From contig NZ_JADOET010000001.1 in the NCBI RefSeq assembly GCF_015645385.1, forward strand, positions 372,001 to 436,000: DNA of 64,000 nt. The letters are read 5' to 3'. The notes under the pieces are model-generated. The model did not search any database, was not told where the DNA came from, and saw only the letters and a program-made list of their open reading frames with translations. The position numbers and the translations under genes were made by a program. The DNA comes from Winogradskyella marina. Lineage in GTDB: Bacteria > Bacteroidota > Bacteroidia > Flavobacteriales > Flavobacteriaceae. Positions within the stretch are counted from its first letter, which is position 1; each line of letters begins with the position of its first letter. This document shows positions 56,255-64,000 of the stretch, piece after piece.

Positions 56255-57721
56255 CTATGAAATGCTAACTAAATCACCATCTTGATTTTTAGTTGCCAAA
56301 TCTGATTTACCCATTAAATAAATATCTACTTGGCGAGCCGCTTCACGCCCTTCAGATATTGCCCAAACAATTAATGATTGTCCTCTACGCATATCTCCAG
56401 CTGTAAAGATATTTGGGATATTAGTTTGGTAATCTCCATAGGCTGCTTTATAATTTGAACGGACATCTCTTTCTAATCCTAATTGATCTGCGATAGTACT
56501 TTCAGGTCCTGTAAACCCAAGTGCTAATAACGCTAAATCACAAGGCCATGTTTTTTCTGTACCCGCAATTTCTTTTAATTTTGGACGTTCACCTGGCACC
56601 ATTTCCCATTCTACATTTACCGTCTTTACAGCCGTAAGCTTTCCTTTAGCATTTGTGACAAATTCCTTGGTATTAATTAACCAATTACGCTCCACACCTT
56701 CTTTATGAGACGTAGAAGTTTTTAACTGTAACGGCCAATATGGCCATGGCGTTGCTGGCGAACGATGTCCTGGTGGTTTTGGCATAATTTCAAAATTCAC
56801 TACAGACTTTGCTCCTTGACGATTTGAGGTACCAACACAATCAGAACCTGTATCACCACCACCAATAACTATTACATTTTTATCTTTTGCTACAACTTGG
56901 TCTTTTATTTTCTGACCAAAAACAACTTTGGTTTGTTGCGTTAAAAAATCCATTGCTTGCACTACTCCATCTGCATCGACACCTGGTGTAGGTAAGCTTC
57001 TTCTTTCCGTTGCACCTCCACAAAGTACCACAGCATCAAAGGCCTTAAGATCTTCAACTTTATAATTAACTCCAACATTAACATTGGTTTTAAACACAAT
57101 ACCTTCGGCTTCCAAAATGGCCAAACGACGATCTATAATACCTTTTTCCATTTTAAAATTCGGAATGCCATAGCGTAACAATCCACCAATAGCATCATCA
57201 CGCTCAAAAACTGTTACGGTGTGACCTGCTCTATTTAATTGTTGCGCTGTAGCTAAACCAGCTGGACCAGAACCAACAACAGCAATGGTTTTTCCTGTTC
57301 TAGTTTTTGGTGGTTGTGGCTTTATCCAACCTTCCTTAAAAGCACGTTCTACAATATTTTTCTCAATATTTTCTATAGAAACTGGATCTTCAATAATACC
57401 TAAAACACAAGATTGCTCGCAAGGTGCAGGACATAAACGACCTGTAAATTCAGGAAAATTATTTGTTGAATGTAAAATCCATGATGCCTTTCTCCACTCT
57501 CCTTGATGTACCATGTGGTTAAAATCTGGAATTAAATTCCCTAATGGACAACCACTATGACAAAATGGAATACCACAATCCATACATCTCGATCCCTGTT
57601 CTTGCATGTCCTTTTCCTTTAAAGGTTTGGTAAATTCATTATAATGCTTTACCCTTTCCTTTACTGGCTTGTATGCTTCATCTTTTCTTTCGAACTCTTT
57701 AAAACCTGTTACTTTTCCCAT
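56255..57721 (-). CDS. gltD: Glutamate synthase, small (beta) subunit
   Basis: 488 aa. N-terminal [4Fe-4S] region with CMDCGIPFCHSGC (Cys46, 49, 54, 58) and RLCPAPCEQSC (Cys97, 101, 105), then FAD-binding VVGSGPAGLATAQQL and NADPH-binding VIGGGDTGSDCVGT, ending with IFTAGDMRRGQSLIVWAISEGREAA. Passes electrons from NADPH to GltB. A hairpin repeat sits 3 nt before its ATG. Downstream of gltB by 109 bp, same operon. Confidence 0.96.
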   Translation of the reverse strand: MGKVTGFKEFERKDEAYKPVKERVKHYNEFTKPLKEKDMQEQGSRCMDCGIPFCHSGCPLGNLIPDFNHMVHQGEWRKASWILHSTNNFPEFTGRLCPAPCEQSCVLGIIEDPVSIENIEKNIVERAFKEGWIKPQPPKTRTGKTIAVVGSGPAGLATAQQLNRAGHTVTVFERDDAIGGLLRYGIPNFKMEKGIIDRRLAILEAEGIVFKTNVNVGVNYKVEDLKAFDAVVLCGGATERRSLPTPGVDADGVVQAMDFLTQQTKVVFGQKIKDQVVAKDKNVIVIGGGDTGSDCVGTSNRQGAKSVVNFEIMPKPPGHRSPATPWPYWPLQLKTSTSHKEGVERNWLINTKEFVTNAKGKLTAVKTVNVEWEMVPGERPKLKEIAGTEKTWPCDLALLALGFTGPESTIADQLGLERDVRSNYKAAYGDYQTNIPNIFTAGDMRRGQSLIVWAISEGREAARQVDIYLMGKSDLATKNQDGDLVSIS

Positions 57722-57724
57722 ATA

Positions 57725-57742
57725 TTCCTGTGAAAGCAGGAA
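57725..57742 (-). repeat. Start-proximal hairpin repeat before gltD
   Basis: On the minus strand TTCCTG, loop CTTTCA, CAGGAA, then 3 nt to the gltD ATG at 57721. Same orientation relative to its gene as the plus-strand copies. Confidence 0.75.
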
Positions 57743-57777
57743 TCTTATCCATACTTTCTTATTTTATTTGTGTTAAT

Positions 57778-57804
57778 CCTGTAAGGTTTCAAAAACCTTG
57801 CAGG
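57778..57804. repeat. ACCTGWYAGGT palindrome between gltB and gltD
   Basis: CCTGTAAGGTTT (57778-57789) / AAAACCTTGCAGG (57792-57804), mostly complementary arms. Together with the hairpin above it fills most of the 109-bp spacer. Confidence 0.65.
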
Positions 57805-57830
57805 TATCGTTTTATAATTTATACCTACAA

Positions 57831-60800
57831 CTATGCCGTTTCTAATTCCTCAACCATTTGCTCTTCTGTCTCTAAACGTTTTAAAGCATGTTTGTATTCC
57901 GTAGGCATTACACGTACAAAATTCTTTAAGCTTGTTTCCCAATCGGCCAATACCGATTTACCTAATTCACTATCTGTGTATTTTACATGCTTTTGAATTA
58001 TTCCTTTTAGATCTTTGGCATCTGCTTTTAGAATTTTTTCAAATTCTATCGTTTCTGTATTACATAAGCCGGTTTTAAATTTGTTTTCCGGATCATAAAC
58101 ATAAGCGATTCCGCCACTCATTCCAGCGGCAAAATTTCGACCTGTTTTACCTAGAACCACAACTTTTCCACCTGTCATATACTCACAACAATGATCACCT
58201 ACTCCTTCTACAACTGCTGTTGCTCCTGAGTTTCTCACCGCAAATCGTTCTCCTGCAATGCCATTAATATAGGCTTGCCCTTCTACAGCTCCAAATAAAC
58301 AAACATTACCAACTATGATATTATCTTCTGCTTTAAAGTCTGCCTGTTCTGGTTTTTTAATAATTAGTTTTCCTCCAGATAATCCTTTTCCTAAATAGTC
58401 ATTGGTATTTCCTTCTAGTTTAAACGTTAATCCATGAGCACCAAAAGCGCCAAAACTTTGACCAGCAGAACCGGTAAAATTGATTTTTATAGTATCTTCA
58501 GGTAAACCTAAATGACCGTAAATTTTTGAGATCTCATTACTTACAATGGCACCAACTGTTCGGTTTGTATTCTTTATTGGATACGAAAGCGTCATCTGTT
58601 CTTTTCTATATAAAGCACGATGTGAATCTTTAAGAATTGTAAAATCTAATACATTGTCTAAATTATGATCTTGCTTTTCAGAATTCTTAACTGGCATCTG
58701 TCTGTATTCCGCAGGTCTGTGTAAAATAGATGTTAAATCTAAACCTTTAGCTTTATAATGTTTAATGGCTTTGCTTGCATTGATTTTATGCGTTTGACCA
58801 ATCATTTCATTCATTGACCTAAACCCTAATTCAGCCATAATACTTCTCAATTCTTCTGCTATATAGTAGAAAAAGTTAATAACATGTTCTGGTGTGCCTT
58901 TAAAGTTTTTACGCAACTCTTTATCTTGTGTTGCGATACCAACTGGACAAGTATTTAAATGACATTTTCGCATCATAATGCAACCTGAAGCTACTAAAGG
59001 TGCTGTCGCAAACCCAAATTCTTCTGCACCTAATAGTGCTGCAATCGCCACATCTCTACCTGTTTTTAATTGTCCATCGCATTCTACAACAATTCTGCTT
59101 CTTAGTTTGTTAAGTACTAAGGTTTGTTGCGCTTCGGCTAAACCAAGTTCCCATGGTAAACCTGCATGTTTTAATGATGTTAAAGGTGAGGCTCCTGTTC
59201 CTCCATCATATCCAGCAATAAGCACTACATCTGCTTTTGCTTTGGCAACACCTGCTGCAATAGTACCAACACCAACTTCTGAAACAAGTTTCACATTAAC
59301 TCTCGCATCACGATTGGCATTTTTTAAGTCATAAATTAATTGTGCCAAATCTTCAATTGAGTAAATATCGTGATGTGGTGGAGGTGAAATTAAACCCACA
59401 AATGGTGTTGAGTTTCTAGCTGAAGCAATCCAAGGTAAAACCTTTTCACCTGGTAATTGTCCTCCTTCTCCTGGTTTTGCACCTTGAGCCATTTTAATTT
59501 GAATCTCCTTCGCATTGGTTAAATAGTGAGACGTGACTCCAAAACGGCCAGAAGCCACTTGTTTAATAGCTGAATTTCGGCTATCTCCATTCACATCTGG
59601 TTGAAAACGTCTTCGGTCTTCTCCACCTTCTCCAGAATTAGATTTCCCTCCAATTCTATTCATGGCGATGGCTAAATTTTCATGTGCTTCACGAGAAATT
59701 GAACCATAAGACATCGCACCTGTTTTGAATCGTTTAACGATTTCTGTCCAAGGCTCTACTTCTTCAAGTGGTATAGGATCTATATTATTAAATTCGAATA
59801 ACCCTCGAATGGTCATTAAATTTTCGGACTGTTCATTTATCGCTTTTGCATAAACATCATAGCTCGCCTGATCACTCAACCTAACTGCTTGCTGTAATTT
59901 AGCAACGGTTGTTGGGTTAAACAAATGGCGTTCACCATTACGTCTCCATCGGTAATCTCCTCCAATATTTAAACCTAAACGTTTGTCTATTAAATTGTCT
60001 GGATAAGCATATTTATAGCGTTTGGCAATTTCTTTTTCAATTTCATACAAACCAATACCTTCAATTCTAGAGGCTGTATATGGAAAATATTTTTCAACAA
60101 ATTGAGAGTTAAAACCAACAATTTCGAATATTTGAGAACCTCTATAAGAATGTAGTGTTGAAATACCAATTTTGTTCATCACTTTTAAGATGCCTTTTCC
60201 TATCGCCTTATTGAAATTATCAACCGCTTTTTGCTCATCTATACCTGTAATAAAACCTTCTTTTACTTGTGCTCTAATGATTTCGTTTACCATATACGGA
60301 TTTACAGCACTTGCACCATAACCAAATAATGTCGCAAAATGATGCGGCTCTCGTGGCTCTGCAGATTCAATAATAATATCGAAATTTGAACGCTTACGTA
60401 GACGATTCATTTGATGATTCACATAAGAACAAGCTAACAATGAAGGTATTGGAGCAAACTCCTTATTAACACCTCTATCTGATAAAATGATAATATTTGT
60501 TTTGCGGTCTATAGCTTTTTCAATTTGAACTATAATAGCATCTAAGGCATCTTCTAATCCATTTAGACCTTTATCTTTTTGATATAATATTTCAATAGTT
60601 TCGGCTTTGAAGCTTTCTATTGAAAGATTTCTAATTTTATCTAAATCGTCATTAGATATTACTGGATTTTGAATTTTTAACTTTCTACATTGACGTTCTG
60701 TAATGCTGAAAATATTTCTATCCTTACCTAAAGACAAACTAATATCAGTTACAATTTCTTCTCTAATACCATCTAATGGTGGATTAGTAACTTGAGCAAA

Positions 60801-62345
60801 TAACTGCTTAAAATAATTTGAAATTAATTGTGGTTTATTCGACAAAACTGCCAGAGGAGTGTCCGTTCCCATAGAACCTAAACTTTCCTTAGAATTTACA
60901 GCCATTGGTGTAATGACGTCTTGAATATCCTCAAAAGTATAGTTAAATAAACGTTGTCTTGTTTTTATATCTGTGGTTTCTATCGGACAGGTTTCTCCAG
61001 TATATGGAATGTCTTTAAGATGCAATCTTGTTTTATCTAACCATTCTTGGTATGGTCTTTCTTTAACGATCTTACTTTTAATTTCTTCGTCATTGATAAT
61101 TCGACCTTGATTCATGTCTACTAAAAACATTTTACCAGGTTCTAAACGACCATGACTTTCAATATCATCTGGTGCAATATCTACCACACCAATTTCTGAA
61201 GACATAATTAATTTACCGCTTTTAGTAACAGTATATCGTGAAGGACGCAATCCATTTCTATCTAATAATGCACCAATATAATTTCCATCTGTAAATGGTA
61301 CAGATGCTGGTCCATCCCATGGCTCCATTATACAGGCATTGTAATCGTAAAATGCTTTACGCTCTGGTGACATGGTTTTATGTTTTTCCCATGCTTCAGG
61401 AATCATCATCATCATAACTTCTGGTAAGGATCGTCCTGTATGCGTTAATAATTCAACAACCATATCCATTGACGCAGAGTCAGATTTTCCAGGTAAAATA
61501 ATAGGAAATAATTTGTCTATTTGAGGACCAAAGACGTCACTTTTCATGATTTCTTCACGTACACGCATTCGACTTACATTTCCACGAAGTGTATTTATTT
61601 CACCATTTTGACACATAAATCGGAAGGGTTGTGCCAATTCCCAAGTAGGCATTGTATTGGTTGAAAAACGCTGATGCACTAAAGCCAAACGCGTCACTAA
61701 ATCGGTTTCCTGTAAATCTTTATAGTATGGCCCGATATCTTCAGGCATAATTATACCCTTATATATTAACGTGTTTGTACATAAGCTTGAAACGTAAAAA
61801 TAAGATGCTTGAGACATTTTTGAGGCTCTTACAGTATGCTCTGTAATTTTTCGAGCAGCATAAAGTTTTGCCTTAAAATCCGCTTCTGAAACCTCATTAG
61901 ATTTCCCAACAAAAAGTTGCTCAATATTAGGTTCTGATGCTAAGGCGATTTCTCCAAGTTGTGTAGAATCTACAGGCACTTCTCTCCACCCGATTACAGA
62001 AAGACCTTGCGCAATAATTTCTCTTTCGAAGGTATCTTTACAAAACCTGTATTGATTTATATTTTTAGGCAAGAACACCATTCCAACCGCATATTTCCCT
62101 TTTACAGGCACTTTAAAACCACAAACGCGTTTAAAATAAGCATGCGGAATATCGATAAGTAAGCCTGCACCATCTCCTGTTTTTCCATCAGAACTCACCC
62201 CTCCACGATGCTCCAGTTTTTCGAGAATTTCTAGAGCGTCATGTATAATTTGATTTGTTTTTTCTCCCTTAAGGTTACATATAAAACCAGCACCACAATT
62301 TTCGTGCTCAAACTCTGGCAAATAAAGCCCTTGTTTCTTCATCAT
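57831..62345 (-). CDS. gltB: Glutamate synthase, large (alpha) subunit
   Basis: 1504 aa. Class-II glutamine amidotransferase with the nucleophile Cys17 exposed after a 16-residue propeptide ([17 protein letters not shown]); [29 protein letters not shown]. Central domain, FMN-binding synthase barrel ([28 protein letters not shown]) with a 3Fe-4S site in [13 protein letters not shown], and C-terminal GXGXG beta-helix ([16 protein letters not shown]). Makes two glutamates from glutamine and 2-oxoglutarate. Confidence 0.97.
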   Translation of the reverse strand: MMKKQGLYLPEFEHENCGAGFICNLKGEKTNQIIHDALEILEKLEHRGGVSSDGKTGDGAGLLIDIPHAYFKRVCGFKVPVKGKYAVGMVFLPKNINQYRFCKDTFEREIIAQGLSVIGWREVPVDSTQLGEIALASEPNIEQLFVGKSNEVSEADFKAKLYAARKITEHTVRASKMSQASYFYVSSLCTNTLIYKGIIMPEDIGPYYKDLQETDLVTRLALVHQRFSTNTMPTWELAQPFRFMCQNGEINTLRGNVSRMRVREEIMKSDVFGPQIDKLFPIILPGKSDSASMDMVVELLTHTGRSLPEVMMMMIPEAWEKHKTMSPERKAFYDYNACIMEPWDGPASVPFTDGNYIGALLDRNGLRPSRYTVTKSGKLIMSSEIGVVDIAPDDIESHGRLEPGKMFLVDMNQGRIINDEEIKSKIVKERPYQEWLDKTRLHLKDIPYTGETCPIETTDIKTRQRLFNYTFEDIQDVITPMAVNSKESLGSMGTDTPLAVLSNKPQLISNYFKQLFAQVTNPPLDGIREEIVTDISLSLGKDRNIFSITERQCRKLKIQNPVISNDDLDKIRNLSIESFKAETIEILYQKDKGLNGLEDALDAIIVQIEKAIDRKTNIIILSDRGVNKEFAPIPSLLACSYVNHQMNRLRKRSNFDIIIESAEPREPHHFATLFGYGASAVNPYMVNEIIRAQVKEGFITGIDEQKAVDNFNKAIGKGILKVMNKIGISTLHSYRGSQIFEIVGFNSQFVEKYFPYTASRIEGIGLYEIEKEIAKRYKYAYPDNLIDKRLGLNIGGDYRWRRNGERHLFNPTTVAKLQQAVRLSDQASYDVYAKAINEQSENLMTIRGLFEFNNIDPIPLEEVEPWTEIVKRFKTGAMSYGSISREAHENLAIAMNRIGGKSNSGEGGEDRRRFQPDVNGDSRNSAIKQVASGRFGVTSHYLTNAKEIQIKMAQGAKPGEGGQLPGEKVLPWIASARNSTPFVGLISPPPHHDIYSIEDLAQLIYDLKNANRDARVNVKLVSEVGVGTIAAGVAKAKADVVLIAGYDGGTGASPLTSLKHAGLPWELGLAEAQQTLVLNKLRSRIVVECDGQLKTGRDVAIAALLGAEEFGFATAPLVASGCIMMRKCHLNTCPVGIATQDKELRKNFKGTPEHVINFFYYIAEELRSIMAELGFRSMNEMIGQTHKINASKAIKHYKAKGLDLTSILHRPAEYRQMPVKNSEKQDHNLDNVLDFTILKDSHRALYRKEQMTLSYPIKNTNRTVGAIVSNEISKIYGHLGLPEDTIKINFTGSAGQSFGAFGAHGLTFKLEGNTNDYLGKGLSGGKLIIKKPEQADFKAEDNIIVGNVCLFGAVEGQAYINGIAGERFAVRNSGATAVVEGVGDHCCEYMTGGKVVVLGKTGRNFAAGMSGGIAYVYDPENKFKTGLCNTETIEFEKILKADAKDLKGIIQKHVKYTDSELGKSVLADWETSLKNFVRVMPTEYKHALKRLETEEQMVEELETA

Positions 62346-62788
62346 ATTTCAATAAAATTAAAAGGTTTTTACACCTTATTTCACCTCTAATATATAAGCA
62401 TAAATTTTATTATAAAAATAGTTGAAACACTTTTCCCATATCGATAGTAATGTGCATTCTTATTGAAAATATTGCAATAATTACAACAAATTCTAATAAT
62501 TAACTAATGAGTATTATTCAACAAAAAACCTAATTTATTGCTAAAACGTTTTCAAAAACAGAAAAACAATAAAATTAATTCACAAAAACAGCATTTTAAG
62601 CTCATTTAAGCCAAAACGAAATTATTGATATACCAAAAAAATCGTTTAATTTTTTTATCACCCCAAAATTTATAGGGTATAAAACTTAATATTCACAAAA
62701 ATTGCATTTTACACCTAACTTTTTCTAGGGTATAAATAATTATTACATAGATTTGACCCGAACTAACCATTACTAAACTATCATTATT
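62346..62788. other. Divergent intergenic region between gltB and the porin gene
   Basis: 443 bp, strongly AT-rich, no ORF of note. It should carry promoters for both nitrogen-assimilation units. TAGATTTG at 62748-62755 is an exact -7 box for the porin, although no TTG stands at the usual distance. Two identical 11-mers lie further upstream (separate entry). Confidence 0.5.
62673..62736 (+). promoter_or_regulatory. Paired TAGGGTATAAA direct repeats upstream of porin-amt
   Basis: TAGGGTATAAA occurs at 62673-62683 and 62726-62736, 53 bp apart (about five helical turns), in the same orientation. The proximal copy ends 11 bp before the TAGATTTG -7 box. A plausible activator or repressor site, perhaps for nitrogen control. 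Confidence 0.45.
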
Positions 62789-63808
62789 ATGAAAAAAATT
62801 TTAACTTTAACTGTACTATTTATGTCAATAGTATTAACGGCACAAGACTCTAGTGAAGTCACTAAGGATAAAAAATTCACATTATCTGGAAGTGTAGACG
62901 CTTATTACCAAACGCTATTAACCGCTTCTGACGATTCTGGCCAGTCTTTTGGAACTGCTTTTGCAGGAAAAACAGGTTTTGCATTGGGCATGGGTAATAT
63001 TATTGCTAGCTACGAAAGCGGCAAAGTAGGTGCTGTTTTAGATTTAGTAACAGGACCAAGAGGTGGTGCTGCTACATTCAACACCGACATTGTTGATGGT
63101 ATTGTAAACCAAGCTTATATTTATTGGAATGTTTCTGAAACAACCACTTTAACTATGGGACGTTTTAATACATTCTTAGGCTATGAAGTTATTGCACCAG
63201 CAGCAAACTTCAACTACAGTACATCTTACTTATTCTCTAGCGGACCTTTCTCTCATATGGGATTAAAAGCAGATTTTGCTTTATCTGATGATTTTAGCTT
63301 AATGTTAGCCGTTATGAATCCTTGGGATACTAACGACACATCTACAACAGGTGAGTATTCATTTGGAGCTCAATTAGGATATTCCGGTCAATATTTAAAC
63401 TTATACTACGACAGTGGTAATAATGGAGGGTTAGGATTTGAAGTAGATTATACAGGTGGATTCGATCTTGCGGATAGTTTTTTCTTAGGAATCAACGCTG
63501 CCTATAACGACAATGACGGAAGTGGCTTTTATGGCGCTGCACTATACCCACAATACACATTATCAGATGACTTCTCTCTAGGATTAAGAGGTGAATATTA
63601 TTCAAGACACGACGATGATCTAGATGATTTACCAAGTGTAATTGGCTTAACAGCAACAGGTAGCTATATTGTAGATAGCAACTTAATTATTAAGCCAGAA
63701 GTAAGATTAGACTCTTGGAGCAATAACGATGACGCTTTCTTCGATGCAGACGGAGAAGACTCAAGTAGTTTAGCTGTATTTACTCTAGCAGCTATCTACT
63801 CATTCTAA
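62789..63808 (+). CDS. Outer-membrane beta-barrel porin (OmpL-like, BBP2 type)
   Basis: 339 aa. Signal peptide ending TAQ (about 19). The mature chain alternates short amphipathic beta-strands and turns, begins KFTLSGSVDAYYQTLL, includes TTLTMGRFNTFLGYEVIAPAANFNYSTSYLFS and ends with the aromatic C-terminus LAAIYSF expected for insertion by BAM. It resembles the putative beta-barrel porin family 2 found before ammonium transporter genes in Bacteroidetes. 27 bp upstream of amt, so it likely helps ammonium cross the outer membrane. Confidence 0.85.
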   Translation: MKKILTLTVLFMSIVLTAQDSSEVTKDKKFTLSGSVDAYYQTLLTASDDSGQSFGTAFAGKTGFALGMGNIIASYESGKVGAVLDLVTGPRGGAATFNTDIVDGIVNQAYIYWNVSETTTLTMGRFNTFLGYEVIAPAANFNYSTSYLFSSGPFSHMGLKADFALSDDFSLMLAVMNPWDTNDTSTTGEYSFGAQLGYSGQYLNLYYDSGNNGGLGFEVDYTGGFDLADSFFLGINAAYNDNDGSGFYGAALYPQYTLSDDFSLGLRGEYYSRHDDDLDDLPSVIGLTATGSYIVDSNLIIKPEVRLDSWSNNDDAFFDADGEDSSSLAVFTLAAIYSF

Positions 63809-63835
63809 ACCACAACACTAACTAACACACATATT

Positions 63836-64000
63836 ATGATACCTAATTTTTTAACTATTATCCCAAGTCTTATTGCAGTACAAGATGCTGCAGAACCTAC
63901 CGAAGTCGAAGCGGCAGTTGCAGCCATAAATGGCGACATGGGAATGCTATGGATGCTAATCTCAGCACTCTTAGTTTTCTTTATGCAAGCTGGTTTCACC
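63836..64000 (+). CDS. amt: Ammonium transporter (partial, cut by window edge)
   Basis: 55 codons from ATG 63836 to the edge. It begins MIPNFLTIIPSLIAVQDAAEP, an N-terminal signal-like segment, then MGMLWMLISALLVFFMQAGFT, the first Amt membrane helix with the conserved FFMQAGF. The remainder lies outside. Follows the porin by 27 bp in one transcript; with gltBD divergently upstream this is a nitrogen-assimilation locus. Confidence 0.9.
   Translation, partial: MIPNFLTIIPSLIAVQDAAEPTEVEAAVAAINGDMGMLWMLISALLVFFMQAGFT

Noticed and set aside
62360-62376. AAGGT/ACCTT hairpin just before gltB as an attenuator
   Set aside because: Only 5 bp of AT-rich stem and no leader ORF with glutamate or glutamine codons.

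Overview
The window is chromosomal DNA of an AT-rich member of the Bacteroidetes, most likely a marine Flavobacteriaceae. Supporting signs are SusC/SusD pairs, 7TM-DISM and reg_prop/triple-Tyr regulators, lipoproteins ending in short Cys-Ser-Asp/Asn-rich tethers, a TTG-N19-TAnnTTTG promoter, A-rich start regions without Shine-Dalgarno sites, and typical flavobacterial intergenic repeats. No rRNA, tRNA, CRISPR array, prophage or insertion sequence was seen.

Layout. (1) 1-1853, minus: a GH5 glycosidase followed by an AraC regulator cut by the window edge. (2) 2185-4762, plus: three tandem double-domain universal stress proteins ending at a terminator. (3) 4983-7769: a 7TM-DISM/LytS-type sensor kinase with its LytTR response regulator. 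(4) 8023-9963: three small lipoproteins behind a clear promoter. (5) 10057-36701, minus: a large polysaccharide utilisation locus (PUL). A membrane-spanning LuxR-type regulator precedes SusC, SusD, a duplicated-LamG surface lipoprotein, two GH144 (endo-beta-1,2-glucanase family) lipoproteins, an esterase, two GH3, a GH2, a second esterase, an S1 sulfatase, a GH43, a decayed endonuclease/exonuclease/phosphatase gene and an MFS sugar porter. The GH144+GH3 core points to beta-1,2-glucan; the sulfatase, GH43 and GH2 suggest a second or decorated substrate. (6) 37100-46390, plus: the branched-chain amino acid genes ilvD-ilvB-ilvN-ilvC-ilvA, then a GapN-like dehydrogenase. (7) 46522-56113, plus: an arginine operon (GNAT-argG-argC-proC-argD-argF'-argB-argE-argH). 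(8) 56255-62345, minus: gltD and gltB, glutamate synthase. (9) 62789-64000, plus: a beta-barrel porin and the start of an Amt ammonium transporter.

The most notable finds are not in the large genes. Two very short ORFs look like attenuator leader peptides. A 24-residue Ile-rich peptide (37100-37174) sits before an intrinsic terminator and a competing antiterminator, upstream of ilvD. A 21-residue Arg-rich peptide ending in four consecutive Arg codons (46522-46587) sits upstream of the arginine operon. In addition, seven copies of a small hairpin (arms TTCCYRC/GYRGGAA) lie 3-8 nt before the start codons of ilvA, argC, proC, argF', argB, argH and gltD, always in the same orientation. They place an SD-like GGGAA/AGGAA inside a stem. 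Longer palindromic repeats fill the remaining spacers, and one supplies the last codons of argD. Upstream of susC, five TRACGTA sites in one orientation form a probable operator cluster.

Functionally the right half is one nitrogen and amino-acid block: ammonium uptake (porin/Amt), assimilation into glutamate (GltBD), and conversion of glutamate to arginine and of threonine/pyruvate to Ile/Val. The left half is carbohydrate capture and breakdown. Assignments come from reading the translated sequences and remembered family motifs; no searches were run.
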